Positions 35,817-46,313 of a stretch of 64,000 nucleotides of DNA are shown in pieces. A model generated the notes under the pieces. It had not been told where the DNA came from and searched no databases. It saw nothing but the letters and a program-made list of their open reading frames with translations. A program made the translations under genes and the position numbers. The stretch comes from Gerris lacustris (Eukaryota > Arthropoda > Insecta > Hemiptera > Gerridae): NCBI GenBank assembly GCA_951217055.1, contig OX578280.1:10790271-10854270 (forward strand). Direction: 5' to 3'. Position 1 is the first letter of the stretch, and the number at the start of each line of letters is the position of its first letter.

Positions 35817-36530
35817 AGGGTCCGTAGGCAAAACCAAGGACCTTTATATTTTCCTGCGTGTGTCTGTCCGTCCGTCCTCTCGCCTGTTCTCACGGCTACA
35901 CCTTTCGTCCGATCACTTTGAAATTTGGCATATATGTGTCTTGTACCTGCCCACATATTTTAAAAATATAGCGACTTAAAAAAAATATGTTTCAAAAAAA
36001 TTAGGGTAAAAAAACTTGAGTGTTCAATTTTTATTTTTTTTTTCGACACCGTGAGGGGTATCATATGAAAGGGTACGTCGAGCTGATTACAAAAATATAT
36101 AATTATTTGGTTATAACTTTTATAGGGCGAGCGTAGGTAAGTTTGAAGTGGGTGTGAAACGTGTCCCCCCTTCTATCTCGCTTATGTGAAGTGCAAAAAA
36201 TCTGAAAAAAAAATCCTGAACATTCTTCGACCAAAAGTAAAGATACCACTTTTTGGAAATTTTGAAAAAAATATTTAATTTTTTATTGACAAAATACGGT
36301 TTTTATAACTATGGTCTTTGCGATGTATTTATATGGTTGTAGTCGGTTCAGTGGCAAAAAAATACTTTATCAGAAGTGTGTTTATGTGTTTTGAAAATAT
36401 CAGACCCATAGGATAGTTCAAAGTAAGCTTTTTGGCATTTAAAAAGACACCATCAATAGGGTACTACCTAAACTATACAGAGTTGCCTACGGACCCTCGC
36501 TGTGTGCTGACTAGCACACTCTTGACCTGT
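35817..36530 (-). mobile_element. F3 element, copy 2
   Basis: Starts AGGGTCCGTAGGCAAAACCA and ends GCCTACGGACCCT plus CTCGCTGTGTGCTGACTAGC and TCTTGACCTGT. Inverse of 27606-28331 and 41733-42430. The GACCGT-type GTCTGTCCGTCCGTCC run and CGATCACTTTGAAATTTGGC are present. Confidence 0.87.
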
Positions 36531-36719
36531 TTATTTCATTACGTGGACTTAAAAAATCTTTTCATTACTCCTAAACTGTATTGACATTTTTTTTTATTAA
36601 CGTCAACATTTCTACATAGTTTTTACGTATTATCTAAAAAGAATCTATATCAGCGAACATATTTCTTCAGAATAAAGATTAAACATCAGTTTCAAAAGAT
36701 AATTTTTTATTTAGAATAT
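36531..36719. other. Unique spacer
   Basis: Nothing recognised. Confidence 0.35.
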
Positions 36720-37806
36720 TTCTGCTTTCGAGCTTACCGAAGGTACACAAAATGTTATGACTCCGCTTTTATTAATTCCAAGACAGAAATCCGTTTCAGA
36801 CATCGGGGAATATTATTCCTGTTTCTGTTCGTCTGTCGCTCAATTTTTAATGAAATTTGGATTGTAGGTCATAATTAAACTACTGTTAGCCCCATATAAG
36901 TTTCAACTTTTTGCGCCCATTAGTTTCTCTTTCACACGCACACAAAAATACATATATTTACACCTATACCTTCAAAAGTACTCATCTGATGGTTATATGA
37001 AATTTGGAGGGTTTGTCGAAAGTAGCCTGCAGATGGCGCCAGATTAATTTCAACCGTCTATGCTCCTTAAATTTGGCTAAATTGATACTTTCATACATGT
37101 AGTACATTACGCGTCGAGTGTGGAAAGTAGCATTTTGCGTGCGAGTGTGGAGTTTGCGAGTTGGGTAGTAAAACCACACGAGCAAAGCAAAATGCAGTTT
37201 TCGCACGAGTTGAGTACCGTACTTTATCTACGATTGTTGGATTTTAATAATAAATACAGAAACAAATATTTAATAAACTCCCTGTATGTAAGTTCGTATT
37301 TCTCTTTTGATAAAGGTGAGATTAATTCATTGGTTGTATTCTGTGCCGAATTAATTATTTCGGGAGGAGTATTATTCTCTTCATTTTCGTCATAATGACA
37401 TAAATCAATCATTGTTTTTTTCACTAAAAACTCGATATAAACAGTTACTTTAATTAAACAAACAGCAAATTAGTTTCATAAAATGTAAACAAACTCACTA
37501 ATCGTGCGTTAAGGTGAAGAAGAATTTTTTTTACCGCACTAGGGCGGAAAAAGAGAGAAATTATGAAACGCGCACGCGCAATGAATACAAGTACTTAAAT
37601 AATCCCTTTCTACGCATCTAAACAGAGATACAATGTTTATATTTTGTATCAATAGTAGATAATAAATCAGAACAATATTGACAGATTTAAAATAAAAAAA
37701 CGACGTGGAAATTAAATGAATTTGACAATAATATGTTTTAAAAGCACAAAATCGTTATACAATACGCGAGGAAGCTATGTGCCGCACTAATCGACAGACT
37801 ATTTGA
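36720..37806 (-). mobile_element. F2 element interrupted by an F4 copy
   Basis: The left part 36720-37095 starts TTTCGAGCTTACCGAAGG and runs to GCTAAATTGATACTTTCATA. The right part from ~37656 has ATATTGACAGATTTAAAATA and ends AGCTATGTGCCGCACTAATC/GACAGACTA (37806). The intact minus copy at 55981-56512 shows these two parts contiguous, so the F4 between them is a later insertion. Confidence 0.8.
37096..37655 (+). mobile_element. F4 element, copy 2, nested in F2
   Basis: TAGTACATTACGCGTCGAGTGTGG at the left; TTTTTTTTACCGCACTAGGGCGG near 37540, then GAAACGCGCACGCGCAATG and CTACGCATCTAAACAGAG, the latter shared with the minus copy at 51577-52010. No coding function: the 91-codon frame 37120-37395 is disrupted in the sister copies. 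Confidence 0.8.
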
Positions 37807-38133
37807 AAACATAAGTACAAAATCCCTGAGCTCAATTGGAGTTCCCTTAAATATCAGTATTTTGCAGTTATCGTCATAATTCACAATTTTTTTCTGTTTT
37901 TATATAAATTAATTAAATTATAATACTTATATACTTTGTATGCTCTTGATTGTTGTCTTTTTACTGGTCTTATATTACTTTGCTTTGTAAGTTTCATCGC
38001 ACGTTTCCGTTACCCCAATTTTGAACCACTTCCCGCCTTTCAATCTTCCCCAAATTTTGCACATGGAAAAAATTAAGGTAAAGAGTGCAGAAACAAAAAT
38101 AAGAAAAAAAAATCGGCTACAGGGTACCTCGGA
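37807..38133. other. Unique DNA
   Basis: Nothing recognised. Confidence 0.4.
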
Positions 38134-38802
38134 ACTTTTCCTCACTTCAGAGGCCTCTGCTTTTCAGCAGAGGCCTGCTGTTTGTGACAGATGTAAACAA
38201 ACTTTGACGTCATCAAAATTATCGCACTAATAAATAATTATATTCGTTTATAACTTTTAAACTAATTAATGGAATTTCATCGGGGTTTTTTATATTTGTT
38301 CCTTAATTTTTTCCGGTTCCAACGATATGCTATACGTCAAAAACCTATATATACTTACGGTATTATTAACCGTCAAAGGTTAAAAAAACAAAAATTGATA
38401 ACTTCAAAATGGCGGTCAATATCAAAATGAAATTTAGTGGGCTTGTTTTTCGTACAGAGAGGTACATTCGTGCCAAATTTCAACTTGATCAGGACCATTT
38501 TCGATTTATTACGATTTTTTTTAAATTTTTGCTGAGCAAAGTGGGTTCAAGATGGCGGAAAAAGTTGATTTTCCGGGCGGCACCACTACAGGTAGGGACT
38601 GATTTTTCTGCTAAGTTTCAACTCTCTAGGTTAAATAACTTGGGCGCTACGATGATAACACACATACATACATACAGACGTTATGCTGAAAACCACTCAG
38701 GAGGTCTTAAAAACACCCAAAACGGATAATTCCGTTGAAATCTCGAAAAAAAAAATGTCGGTGAAAACAACACTTTTCCTACTATAGGTAGTGAGGAAAA
38801 GT
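38134..38802. mobile_element. TIR element with ACTTTTCCTCAC ends
   Basis: ACTTTTCCTCAC at 38134 and GTGAGGAAAAGT ending at 38802 are perfect inverse ends. A small hairpin CTTTTCCTACTATAGGTAG sits just inside the right end. The interior has AGAGGCCTCTG/CAGAGGCCT, TCAAAATGGCGG, GTGCCAAATTTCAACTTGAT and CACACATACATACATACAG. A 106-codon frame (38409-38729) reads through these repeat motifs and has no recognised domain; not called. Confidence 0.7.
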
Positions 38803-39100
38803 AAAAATTGTTGAAAATAAGACCAGTTTTTTAAAATGGTATTTTAATAGTAATTATTTGAGTATATGTTTTGAAAATGCAAATTTTTTTTCGTAAGTTC
38901 AACATCAGCTTAACACCTTTGAACAGCTTTTTGAAGTTGGTTAACGAGTCAGCTTGGAAGGTAAAATGAAGGTCTCTTTGAAAGAGGTCTACATATTAGG
39001 GGTGCTATGGAGCCCGACATGGTTCATACATCCGACCCTCAGGGATATATTAGAGTCCGGTCCGTTGAACCGCTCACTACCAGTGGGATAGGGTCACTTT
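38803..39100. other. Unique DNA beside the ORF
   Basis: CCATGTCGGGCTCC-type sequence (complement near 39010) continues the 3' side of the 39101-39430 frame. No frame is open here. Confidence 0.4.
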
Positions 39101-39430
39101 CTAAACCCTAGAGCATTTCCACAGAACCAATTCACGTGTAATCCCCCACCACCCTTGTCTCCTTCCTTGCACCGATTCGTCAAAGCGTCCTATTTGATCC
39201 GCCAACTCGGGGAATTTCCAATCTACTTTTCTATAGTGTTTTGGAAGCTCAGTGTCGATGGGATTATTGGATGGAAAAACTCCCTCTTGACTGAATATTA
39301 AAAATAAAAACTTCAGTATTGAACTGTCCCTATACTCGTATAGGGAACCTGTCTCTCTGTAAAACATAAAAGGGACATCTGACGCGACGACAATATGATA
39401 GCAGAGGGAAGATTCAACACATTGACCCAC
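39101..39430 (-). CDS. Unrecognised ORF, 109 codons, possible exon or element remnant
   Basis: I do not recognise this protein. It is one of only two non-repetitive open frames with coding-like composition: charged, aromatic and hydrophobic residues are mixed, for example VFPSNNPIDTELPKHYRKVD near the middle and RRQGWWGITRELVLWK near the end. The first ATG (39428-39430) lies in the flanking ACACATTG repeat, so the true start is probably further in or upstream in another exon. Sequences resembling 3' splice sites, TTTATGTTTTACAG and TTTTTAATATTCAG, occur inside on the minus strand, so the real coding part could be a shorter terminal exon. No signal peptide or membrane segment is evident beyond a short FLFLIF stretch. 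It ends at CSRV and a stop. It could be part of an unknown transposon. Confidence 0.35.
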   Translation of the reverse strand: MGQCVESSLCYHIVVASDVPFMFYRETGSLYEYRDSSILKFLFLIFSQEGVFPSNNPIDTELPKHYRKVDWKFPELADQIGRFDESVQGRRQGWWGITRELVLWKCSRV

Positions 39431-39545
39431 TTAACACATTGGCTGACTTAACACATTGGCTGACTTAACACAATGACCAACTTCACACATTGACCGACTT
39501 AACACATTGACCGACAACACATTGACCGACTTAATACACTGACCG
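39420..39545. repeat. Short tandem array of ACACATTGRCYGACTTA
   Basis: ACTTAACACATTG followed by GCTG, ACCAA or ACCG repeats about seven times with a 13-21-bp spacing. It is a degenerate minisatellite next to the 22-bp array. Confidence 0.8.
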
Positions 39546-39582
39546 AAATCTACGTATAATAGAGCAAATATACTCTGATAAT

Positions 39583-40582
39583 GAATTAAGTCCCTTCGGG
39601 CTTTGGACTACTACCCTTCGTTCTTTAGACTACTACCCTTCGGGCTTTGGACTACTACCCTTCGTTCTTTAGACTACTACCCTTCGGGCTTTGGACTACT
39701 ACCCTTCGGGCTTTGGACTACTACCCTTCGGGCTTTGGACTACTACCCTTCGGATTTTGGACTACTACCCTTCGGGCTTTGGACTACTTCCCTTCGTTCT
39801 TTAGACTACTACCCTTCGGGCTTTGGACTACTACCCTTCGGGCTTTGGACTACTACCCTTCGTTCTTTAGACTACTACCCTTCGGGCTTTGGACTACTAC
39901 CCTTCGGATTTTAGACTACTACCCTTCGGGCTTTGGACTACTACCCTTCGGGCTTTGGACTACTACCCTTCGGGCTTTGGACTACTACCCTTCGGATTTT
40001 GGACTACTACCCTTCGGGCTTTGGACTACTTCCCTTCGTTCTTTAGACTACTACCCTTCGGGCTTTGGACTACTACCCTTCGGGCTTTGGACTACTACCC
40101 TTCGTTCTTTAGACTACTACCCTTCGGGCTTTGGACTACTACCCTTCGGATTTTAGACTACTACCCTTCGGGCTTTGGACTACTACCCTTCGGGCTTTGG
40201 ACTAACTACCCTTCGTTCTTTAGGCTACTACCCTTCAGGCTTTGGACTACTACCCTTCGGGCTTTGGACTACTACCCTTCGGATTTTGGACTACTACCCT
40301 TCGGGCTTTGGACTACTACCCTTCGGGCTTTGGACTACTACCCTTCGGATTTTGGACTACTACCCTTCGGGCTTTGGACTACTACCCTTCGGGCTTTGGA
40401 CTAACTACCCTTCGTTCTTTAGACTACTACCCTTCGGGCATTGGACTACTACTCTTCGTTCTTTAGACTACTACCCTTCGGGCTTTGGACTACTACCCTT
40501 CGGGCTTTGGACTACTACCCTTCGGATTTTTGACTACTACCCTTCAGGCTTTGGACTACTTCCCTTCGGGCTTTGGACTTCT
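39583..40582. repeat. 22-bp minisatellite, ~45 copies
   Basis: Unit CTTTGGACTACTACCCTTCGGG. Variants are TTCGTTCTTTAG, TTCGGATTTTGG, ACTACTTCCC and an extra ACTA. A longer periodicity is visible: GGATTTTGG followed by GGACTACTTCCCTTCGTTC occurs at ~39752 and ~39994, 242 bp or 11 units apart. Overlapping open frames of 74-171 codons (DYYPSGFGLLPFGLWTTTLR type) are repeat artefacts. Confidence 0.95.
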
Positions 40583-40792
40583 GGGGTGGCTGAAAAATAA
40601 ATCAAAAAGTCAAATCACAAATCAGCATTTTAAAAAATCGGTCTAACAAACTCGGCCGGAACTTTCGTATGAAATTAGTGAAGAGAATTAGAGAAACTAT
40701 GCGTCATTAGCACACATAACATTTATAATCTATATATGTAGTTGTGTAATTCGATGAAGAAGAAGAAAAGATTATCATAAAGTAAAATAGTC
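40583..40792. other. Unique spacer
   Basis: Nothing recognised. Confidence 0.35.
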
Positions 40793-41066
40793 TGCCAATT
40801 AGTGTGGCACATAGTTGCCTCATGACCTACCGCGTATTATTATCATGTTTTGCTTTTAAAACCCATAATTGTAAAATTTTTATATAATTCCCCCCCCCCC
40901 CCCCCCCAATTTTTTAAAAAAAATAATCAGTCCCAATTTTTGTTTCATTGCTTGAATAAGGGTCTTAAAAAAGGGGTTGTCCGGGCAGTTTTGATCAAAT
41001 CAATGTATTTAAAAAATTAATATTTCACAAAACTACAAAAAAAACCAAATGCATATTTTTACAGAT
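40793..41066 (+). mobile_element. F2 5' end fragment and C-run
   Basis: AGTCTGCCAATTAGTGTGGC at 40799 and CATAGTTGCCTCATGACC, then a C-run at 40891-40907. The rest of F2 is missing; the DNA leads into the transposase relic. Confidence 0.65.
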
Positions 41067-41432
41067 TTACTTGACGTATGGTTCAATATGTCCTCCTTGT
41101 TCATTTACGACTGCCTGCACTCTCCTTCTCCAGTGGGATATGGCCCCAGCAATTGTTGATTGACGCATTTCATTCCAGGCACGAAGAAGTTCGAAGTACA
41201 TCAGAGTCCTTTATTCTGCCCCCCCACGTACACTCTTTGTTCTAACCAACCCCAGATAGAGTAATAAATTGGATTTAGGTCTGGACTGTTGGGTGGCCAC
41301 TCGTCTGGCTGAATGAAGTCTGGGCAATTCTCTTGCAAGTATCACCATCTTGCATAAATGTGTAATTTGGCATTTGATCTTTAATTTAAGGCAACATTGT
41401 GCTAAACACATCTTCAATGTCTTTAATAACAC
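41067..41432 (-). pseudogene. Tc1/mariner-type transposase, C-terminal relic
   Basis: On the minus strand, in changing frames, the following can be read: TFMQDG (from ACATTTATGCAAGATGG, compare the usual FxQDGA), then WPPNSPDLNPIYYSIWGWLE, RVYVGG, and after a shift LLRAWNEMRQSTIAGAISHW followed by RRRVQAVVNEQGGHIEPYVK and TAA (41067-41069). SPDLNPI plus the downstream W..LE is the hallmark around the last catalytic acidic residue of the IS630/Tc1/mariner DDE domain. At least two frameshifts are visible: one at the G-run CCCCCCC near 41220 and one between the QDG and PPNSPD parts. The N-terminal DNA-binding part is not recognisable. Non-functional. Confidence 0.85.
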
Positions 41433-41732
41433 TGAAGGACTGTTATAACACCTCCCTCTTACCTACTCCATCAAATGGTTATTTATGCTCTCAAAACTAT
41501 AATACCAGACAACGATTAATACGTCTTTTTAAAACCCAAATTCAAACCGTCATTGCATGGCTTTCACCCAATTGTTTGTTAAGTTAGTGATATGAAATTT
41601 TAAGTAAAAGAATGTAGTTTCAGACCCCGCAAACCCCATATCTCTATTTATTACAGAAGCTGAGCGTGAAGCAGAAGCAGAAGTGTTTAAATAAGTGCGG
41701 TTTTCTTTGCCCACCCTTTATATATGAATAAA
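41433..41732. other. Unique DNA
   Basis: Possibly more of the eroded transposon, but no motif supports that. Confidence 0.35.
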
Positions 41733-42430
41733 CAGGTCAAGTGTGTGCTAGTCAGCACACAGGGAGGGTCCGTAGGCCACACTATATAGTGTTTAACTGT
41801 AAAGTGTATAAAAAGCTTACTTTAAACCATTCTAAGGGTCTGATATTCTCAAAACACACTCTGATAATGTATTTTTTTGTCACTGAACCGGCCTACAACC
41901 ATATAAATACATAGAAAAGACTATAATTATAAAAAAAACGTATTTTGTCAATAAAAATTAAAATAATATTTTTTCGAAATTTCCAAAAAGTGGTATCTTT
42001 ACTTTTGGTCGAAGAATGTTCAGGAATTTTTTCAGATTTTTTGCACTTCACATAAGCGAGATAGAAGGGGGGGGGGGGGGGACACGTTTCACACCCACTT
42101 CAAACTTGCCTACGCTCTTCCTATCAAAGTTATATCCAAAGAATTATATATTTTTGTAATCAGCTCGACGTACCCTTTCATATGATACCTCTCACGATGT
42201 CGAAAAAAAATAAAAACATTTTAACCCTTAAGTTTTTTTACCCTTATTTTTTTGAAAAATATTTTTTTTAAGTCGCTATATTTTTAAAATATGTGGGTAG
42301 GTACAAGACACATACATGCCAAATTTCAAAGTGATCGGACGAAAGGTGTAGCTGTGAGAGCACGCGAGAGGACGGACGGACAGACACACGCAGGAAAATA
42401 TAAGGGTCCTTGGTTTTGCCTACGGACCTT
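41733..42430 (+). mobile_element. F3 element, copy 3
   Basis: CAGGTCAAGTGTGTGCTAGT, then AGGGTCCGTAGGC near 41764, and the end GCCTACGGACC near 42418-42430. The G-run at 42066-42080 is longer than in copy 1. Internal order is identical to the other copies. Confidence 0.87.
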
Positions 42431-42702
42431 AAAAAACCAATGGAAGGCTAAATTAATATAGGACTAGCAATGAGCTAATTATGATCATCCAAATTTCTTT
42501 GAAATCGGACGTGTAGTTTTTAAGATATGTTGTTTGGCATAAATGTTGAACAACAGACAGAGACCAAAAATATGTCTAAAACAAATTTTTGTCTTAGAAT
42601 TTTAGAATCTGGAGACAAAAAGAGTCATTGTTCAAGATGATCACTAACCATCCGTTACATTTGGTAAGCTCGGAAGCAAACGCATAAATATCACTATTCC
42701 CA
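42431..42702 (+). mobile_element. F2 element, 3' part
   Basis: GAGCTAATTATGATCATCC, AATCGGACGTGTAGTTTTTA and GGTAAGCTCGGAAGC at the end match F2. It abuts the F3 copy, which may have inserted in F2. Confidence 0.7.
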
Positions 42703-43376
42703 AGTAATGATCATCACACATTTTTCACTTCTACAAGTGATATGGCTTACATTTAAATATCTCCTCTTTATTAATATCTCTGTTTATCATTATTTAATTA
42801 ATTAATCAAAGCATCAGTTATTAAAGTATTAAAATTATTTTAAAAAAATCCTTTAAGAAATGTAAGGAGGTTCTTGATAATTTTAAAGGATGGTACGTGC
42901 TAACTTTATTTCTTTATTTTTTTTAGAATTTCGTATTTTTTGAGAGGAATAAAAAGGACGATTTCTTTTATACTTTATAAGACCCTCTTATTCCTTTATG
43001 AAGTGATTCTATTGCCTGCCTCACTCAATACTTTAAAGAGGATATTTTCTTCAAAATAGCTTTCTTCGTCTGAAAGCATGACACTTTCAGCACTTAACAG
43101 ATTTCTGTAAATAATAAAATAGCAACAATGCGATAAAAGTCTTTGCTTGAATAGCGTAAAAAGGAAGAAAAAAAAAGGAATTCATTATGGAAAAAAAGAT
43201 CAATGAGAAAGATTCAATCAATGGAAAAGATACTCAGAAAGAACAATTTTGGCAAATTTAAAAAAATGAAGGTTCGTAAACAGTGGAATGGCTATCGGCC
43301 TCGAGCCCGTTCAACTGTTAAAGAGATTAACTTTACATATTTTTGGGGTAGAAATATTTAAGGAAAATGCAACGTA
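42703..43376. other. Unique AT-rich DNA
   Basis: Nothing recognised. Confidence 0.45.
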
Positions 43377-43455
43377 TTAAAGCCCCTCCACACCCTCGCA
43401 GAGTAACCTCGCCGATTATACTCGGCGAGAATACCCGAGGAGGCGAAGTAGTCGC

Positions 43456-43947
43456 CAGGGCCGCTGAGAGGATTTCCGGGCCCCTGGGCAAGTAAGCATC
43501 CGGGCCTATTGTTCTAATAACGGGGGGAGGGGGTCCGGGGGGCCTCCCCTGAAAATTTTTAAAAATTGAATTACCAAAATATGAGTTTTAAGGATTTCTG
43601 AGGACAATTTTGTCCTTTGAGGAATAGATGTTTGGTGGGGACGAATTGACGTTTAACTAAGATGGGCTAAAAAAAAAAAAAAAAATTGAATAGTTTTGTA
43701 GCTGGTAAGTATCATTAAAAACCCTCTTTTACGCCTCCCCCGGAATTTTTTTTAAAATTTAAGTGCAAAAAGATGTGTTTTAAGAATTTCTGAGGGCAAA
43801 TTTGTCCTATCAGGAAAAGATTTTTAGTGGGGCGAATTTCAAAAACATATATGTACTGTTGGTTAAGTTTTGTATTTGTGTCTGTTTAATTTTCGTTGCG
43901 TAAATCAACTTTGCCTCCCAAACTTAGCTAGGACATTAGGGGCCCTC

Positions 43948-43984
<37 letters not shown>

Positions 43985-44664
43985 ATAAGAAAAAAACCAA
44001 AAACATTTGCGTTCAGAACTGAATGGGGTCCCCTTACAATAATATAGAAGTATAATTCCAAGTTAGATTTTATTATGCTCTAAAGGGGCCCCTACCCTGT
44101 TTTATGTTTTTTTGGAATTGGGGGGCCCCTCGGCACCAGGGTCCAACCGCAATTTGGGCCCATAGTTCCACTAATTACAATATCCGTCTTGTCTTTTTTT
44201 GTTTTAAAAATCTACGGCCATCCCCCGGAGGCCCGGGGCTCCAGGGGGCCCGGGCCTATGCCTCCAAAACTTAGCTAGGGCATTGGGGCCCTTCGCCAAA
44301 AAAAAAAAATAATGAGAAGAAAAAAAACATTTGTGTTCAGAACTGAATGGGGTCTCCTTACAAGAGTATAGAAGTATAATTTCTAGTTACATTTTATTAT
44401 GTTCTAAAGGGGCCCCTACCGATATTGGTGCAAAGATAGTAATTACCATTTTTTTTATTTGAGGGCCCCTTGGCACCTGGGTCCGCTCGCAATTCGGGCC
44501 CATAGTTATGCCACTAATTACAATATCCATCTTTTTTGCCTGTATCTTTGGTTCCAGCCTTTTTTGGTTGTAAAAAACCAGGTTCGCCCCCGGAGACCCG
44601 GGCCCCCTGGAGACCCGGGCCCCTGGGCATTTGCCCCCCTTGCCCCCCCCTGTCGACGGCGCTG
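43456..44664. mobile_element. hAT-type element with perfect 8-bp target duplication
   Basis: GTAGTCGC occurs at 43448-43455 and 44665-44672, exactly outside the ends CAGGGCCGCTG and CGACGGCGCTG. An 8-bp duplication and CAG...CTG ends are hAT features. The interior is a chain of GGGGCCC-rich modules; no transposase frame is present. CGGGCCCCTGGGCAAG near the left and CGGGCCCCTGGGCATT near the right show further inverse/direct module reuse. Confidence 0.85.
43915..44510. repeat. ~347-bp direct duplication inside the hAT element
   Basis: AACTTAGCTAGG, GCATTNGGGGCCC, an A-run, GTTCAGAACTGAATGGGG, ATAGAAGTATAATT and TCTAAAGGGGCCCCTACC occur in the same order from ~43920 and ~44267. The A-run is much longer in the first copy (43951-43982). 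Confidence 0.85.
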
Positions 44665-44876
44665 GTAGTCGCATCCACACTCTCGCCCATCCTGGGGAGC
44701 ACCTTATTGCCATGACTCAATGTTCCTCGCGTCCCCTTTGACTCGGGCCAAAAAACCGCCTCTGGAGCGAAGTCGGGCGAGGCGAGGAAAGGAACCACGA
44801 GCAACCTGAAGGGGTTTTTTTCTCGTTCCTCGCCCAACTTCGGGCAACTTCGCGAGAGTCTATGGAGGGGCCTTAA

Positions 44877-44999
44877 GAGATCGTCCTCCTCGCTAATAAC
44901 GTATTTTCCGTAAACAAAAAGTCAACTTCTTAAACTTCACTTTTGTTTATGAGGGCTACATTTTAGGGCCCTAATATCTTCCTGTGTTTATGTTATTAA
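44877..44999. other. Unique spacer
   Basis: Nothing recognised. Confidence 0.35.
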
Positions 45000-45303
45000 A
45001 CTTAGTAAAATTCTAGTACTAGCACTAAACGGGCAGGAGGAGCCACTAGTTCGAACCTAGCAATTAGGCCATCTTTTAGACCCTTTTTACAAGCCCTATG
45101 GTAGAGAGTTGCAGCCACTTCACACCTCTGTACATAGTACCGTCGAAGCGAGTATGATGTGATCATTAGTAAGCCATATAAATCAAACTTACGGTGAGGT
45201 GCTTTACGGTGAGGGATCGAACCCACTACCTCTTGCCCTTGATTCATTGATGGCCCAGCAGACGTGGTAAGTAATTTAATCCACACGGCCACGCTGGCTC
45301 TCT
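45000..45303 (-). mobile_element. tRNA-derived SINE with A and B boxes
   Basis: On the minus strand it begins GAGCCAGCGTGGCCGTGTGG (45300-45281), close to the pol III A box. About 60 bp later comes GGTTCGATCCC (45223-45213), a B box. A ~210-bp tRNA-unrelated body follows, ending AGTACTAGAATTTTACTAAG. A 96-codon frame through it is incidental. There is a short duplication ACGGTGAGGTGCTTTACGGT next to the B box. Confidence 0.75.
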
Positions 45304-45349
45304 AAGTTATTACACATAACATAACTACTACTAATAACTTTCGGAGATG

Positions 45350-45745
45350 CAGGAGCGATAGCGAACTCTAGGAAATTATAAGGGCTCTCGGTCGGACGGA
45401 CATGTCGGTCTGTCTGTCTGCCTGTCTGTTTGCCTGTCAGTCTGTCTGTCTGCCTGTCGGTATGTCGCTCAATTTTTGTGATCCAATATATCTTAAAAAC
45501 TGCATGTCCGATTTTAATGAAATTTGTATGGTAGGTCATAATTACCCATTGTTAGTCTCATATAAGTTTCGACCTTCTGCGACCATTTGTTTCTCATTAA
45601 CATGTCTCACCTATATCTTGAAGAGTACTCAGCTGATTTTTATGAAATTTGGATGGTTTGTCGAAAGTAGACCGCAGATAGTACTACATTAATTTCAACC
45701 GTCCGCACTCTTTAAATATTGCTAAATTTATACTTTAATTCATGT
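45350..45745 (-). mobile_element. F2 element, middle part, with GTCT microsatellite
   Basis: GTCTGTCTGTCTGCC-type repeats (45402-45460), then CCAATATATCTTAAAAACTG, GATTTTAATGAAATTTG, CATATAAGTTTCGACCTTCT, GTCGAAAGTAGACCGCAGAT and TTGCTAAATTTATACTTTAA. The 5' and 3' ends are missing. Confidence 0.75.
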
Positions 45746-46313
45746 CCTCGGTTTTGTCTTACGGACCTTGAGAATGTGACACAATATTCACCTCTACTTC
45801 TCTTTTTATTATCCATTCACCTCTAGTTCGAGCCAATGTTTGATCAAAAACCAACTTATTGTTTATTATTAAACGTAATGGAAATTAAAGGGTGACAAAT
45901 TGGAAAACGCTTGTTTGAAAGTTACAGATTTCTGATTAAAGCAGAGATCGATTCAGCGTTATTTCCCCCTCACTTGTCTGATTCATCGCCTCGTGTTATA
46001 GCGGTTTTATTAAAGTAACAAATAGCTCTCAAGCCTTCAAACTGTTTGGCGTTTTAATTATTTCGTTGAAATTACGAATTCCACCGCGTGATTTTATGTT
46101 GTAAATTGCGATGTGAAAGTTACGTCAAAGATCGTTTAATTTTGCGGATTGAATTCCTTAAAAAAAATAATTACTTTGCTTTTAATTCAAATACCTAACC
46201 GAGATTTCCATTAGTTTTGAAGCTGTAAATTTACAAATAGAACGCTTTTCTTGCCTTACACACAACTAAGAAAATGATAAAGGTTTAAACTATATAAACA
46301 GTTTGAATCTTAA
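45746..46313. other. Unique DNA
   Basis: Nothing recognised. Confidence 0.45.

Larger units (their letters stand above)
43377..44876. mobile_element. TTAA-flanked TIR element hosting a hAT insertion
   Basis: TTAA plus AGCCCCTCCA (43377) and TGGAGGGGCC plus TTAA (ends 44876). Inside the ends, ACCTCGCCG and CTCGGCGAG match the GC-rich CGGGCGAGGCGAGG and TCGCCCAACTTCGGGC on the right. After removing the nested hAT (43456-44664) the host is only ~290 bp, MITE-sized. TTAA flanks suggest piggyBac-type mobilisation. Confidence 0.75.

Noticed and set aside
38409..38729. 106-codon frame as a gene
   Set aside because: It runs through motifs typical of the dispersed TIR element (CCAAATTTCAACTTGATC and ACATACATACATACAG) and ends inside it.
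39603..40600. Several overlapping 100-170-codon plus-strand frames
   Set aside because: Translations of the 22-bp minisatellite in multiple frames; pure repeat artefacts.
41211..41432. 73-codon minus frame as an independent protein
   Set aside because: It is an out-of-frame reading of the Tc1/mariner transposase relic; the family motifs lie in the other frames.
44459..44837. Overlapping Gly/Pro-rich frames at the right end of the hAT element
   Set aside because: They arise from GGGGCCC-rich module DNA and are open on both strands.
45002..45292. 96-codon minus frame as a gene
   Set aside because: It coincides with the SINE from A box to 3' end; composition follows the SINE sequence.
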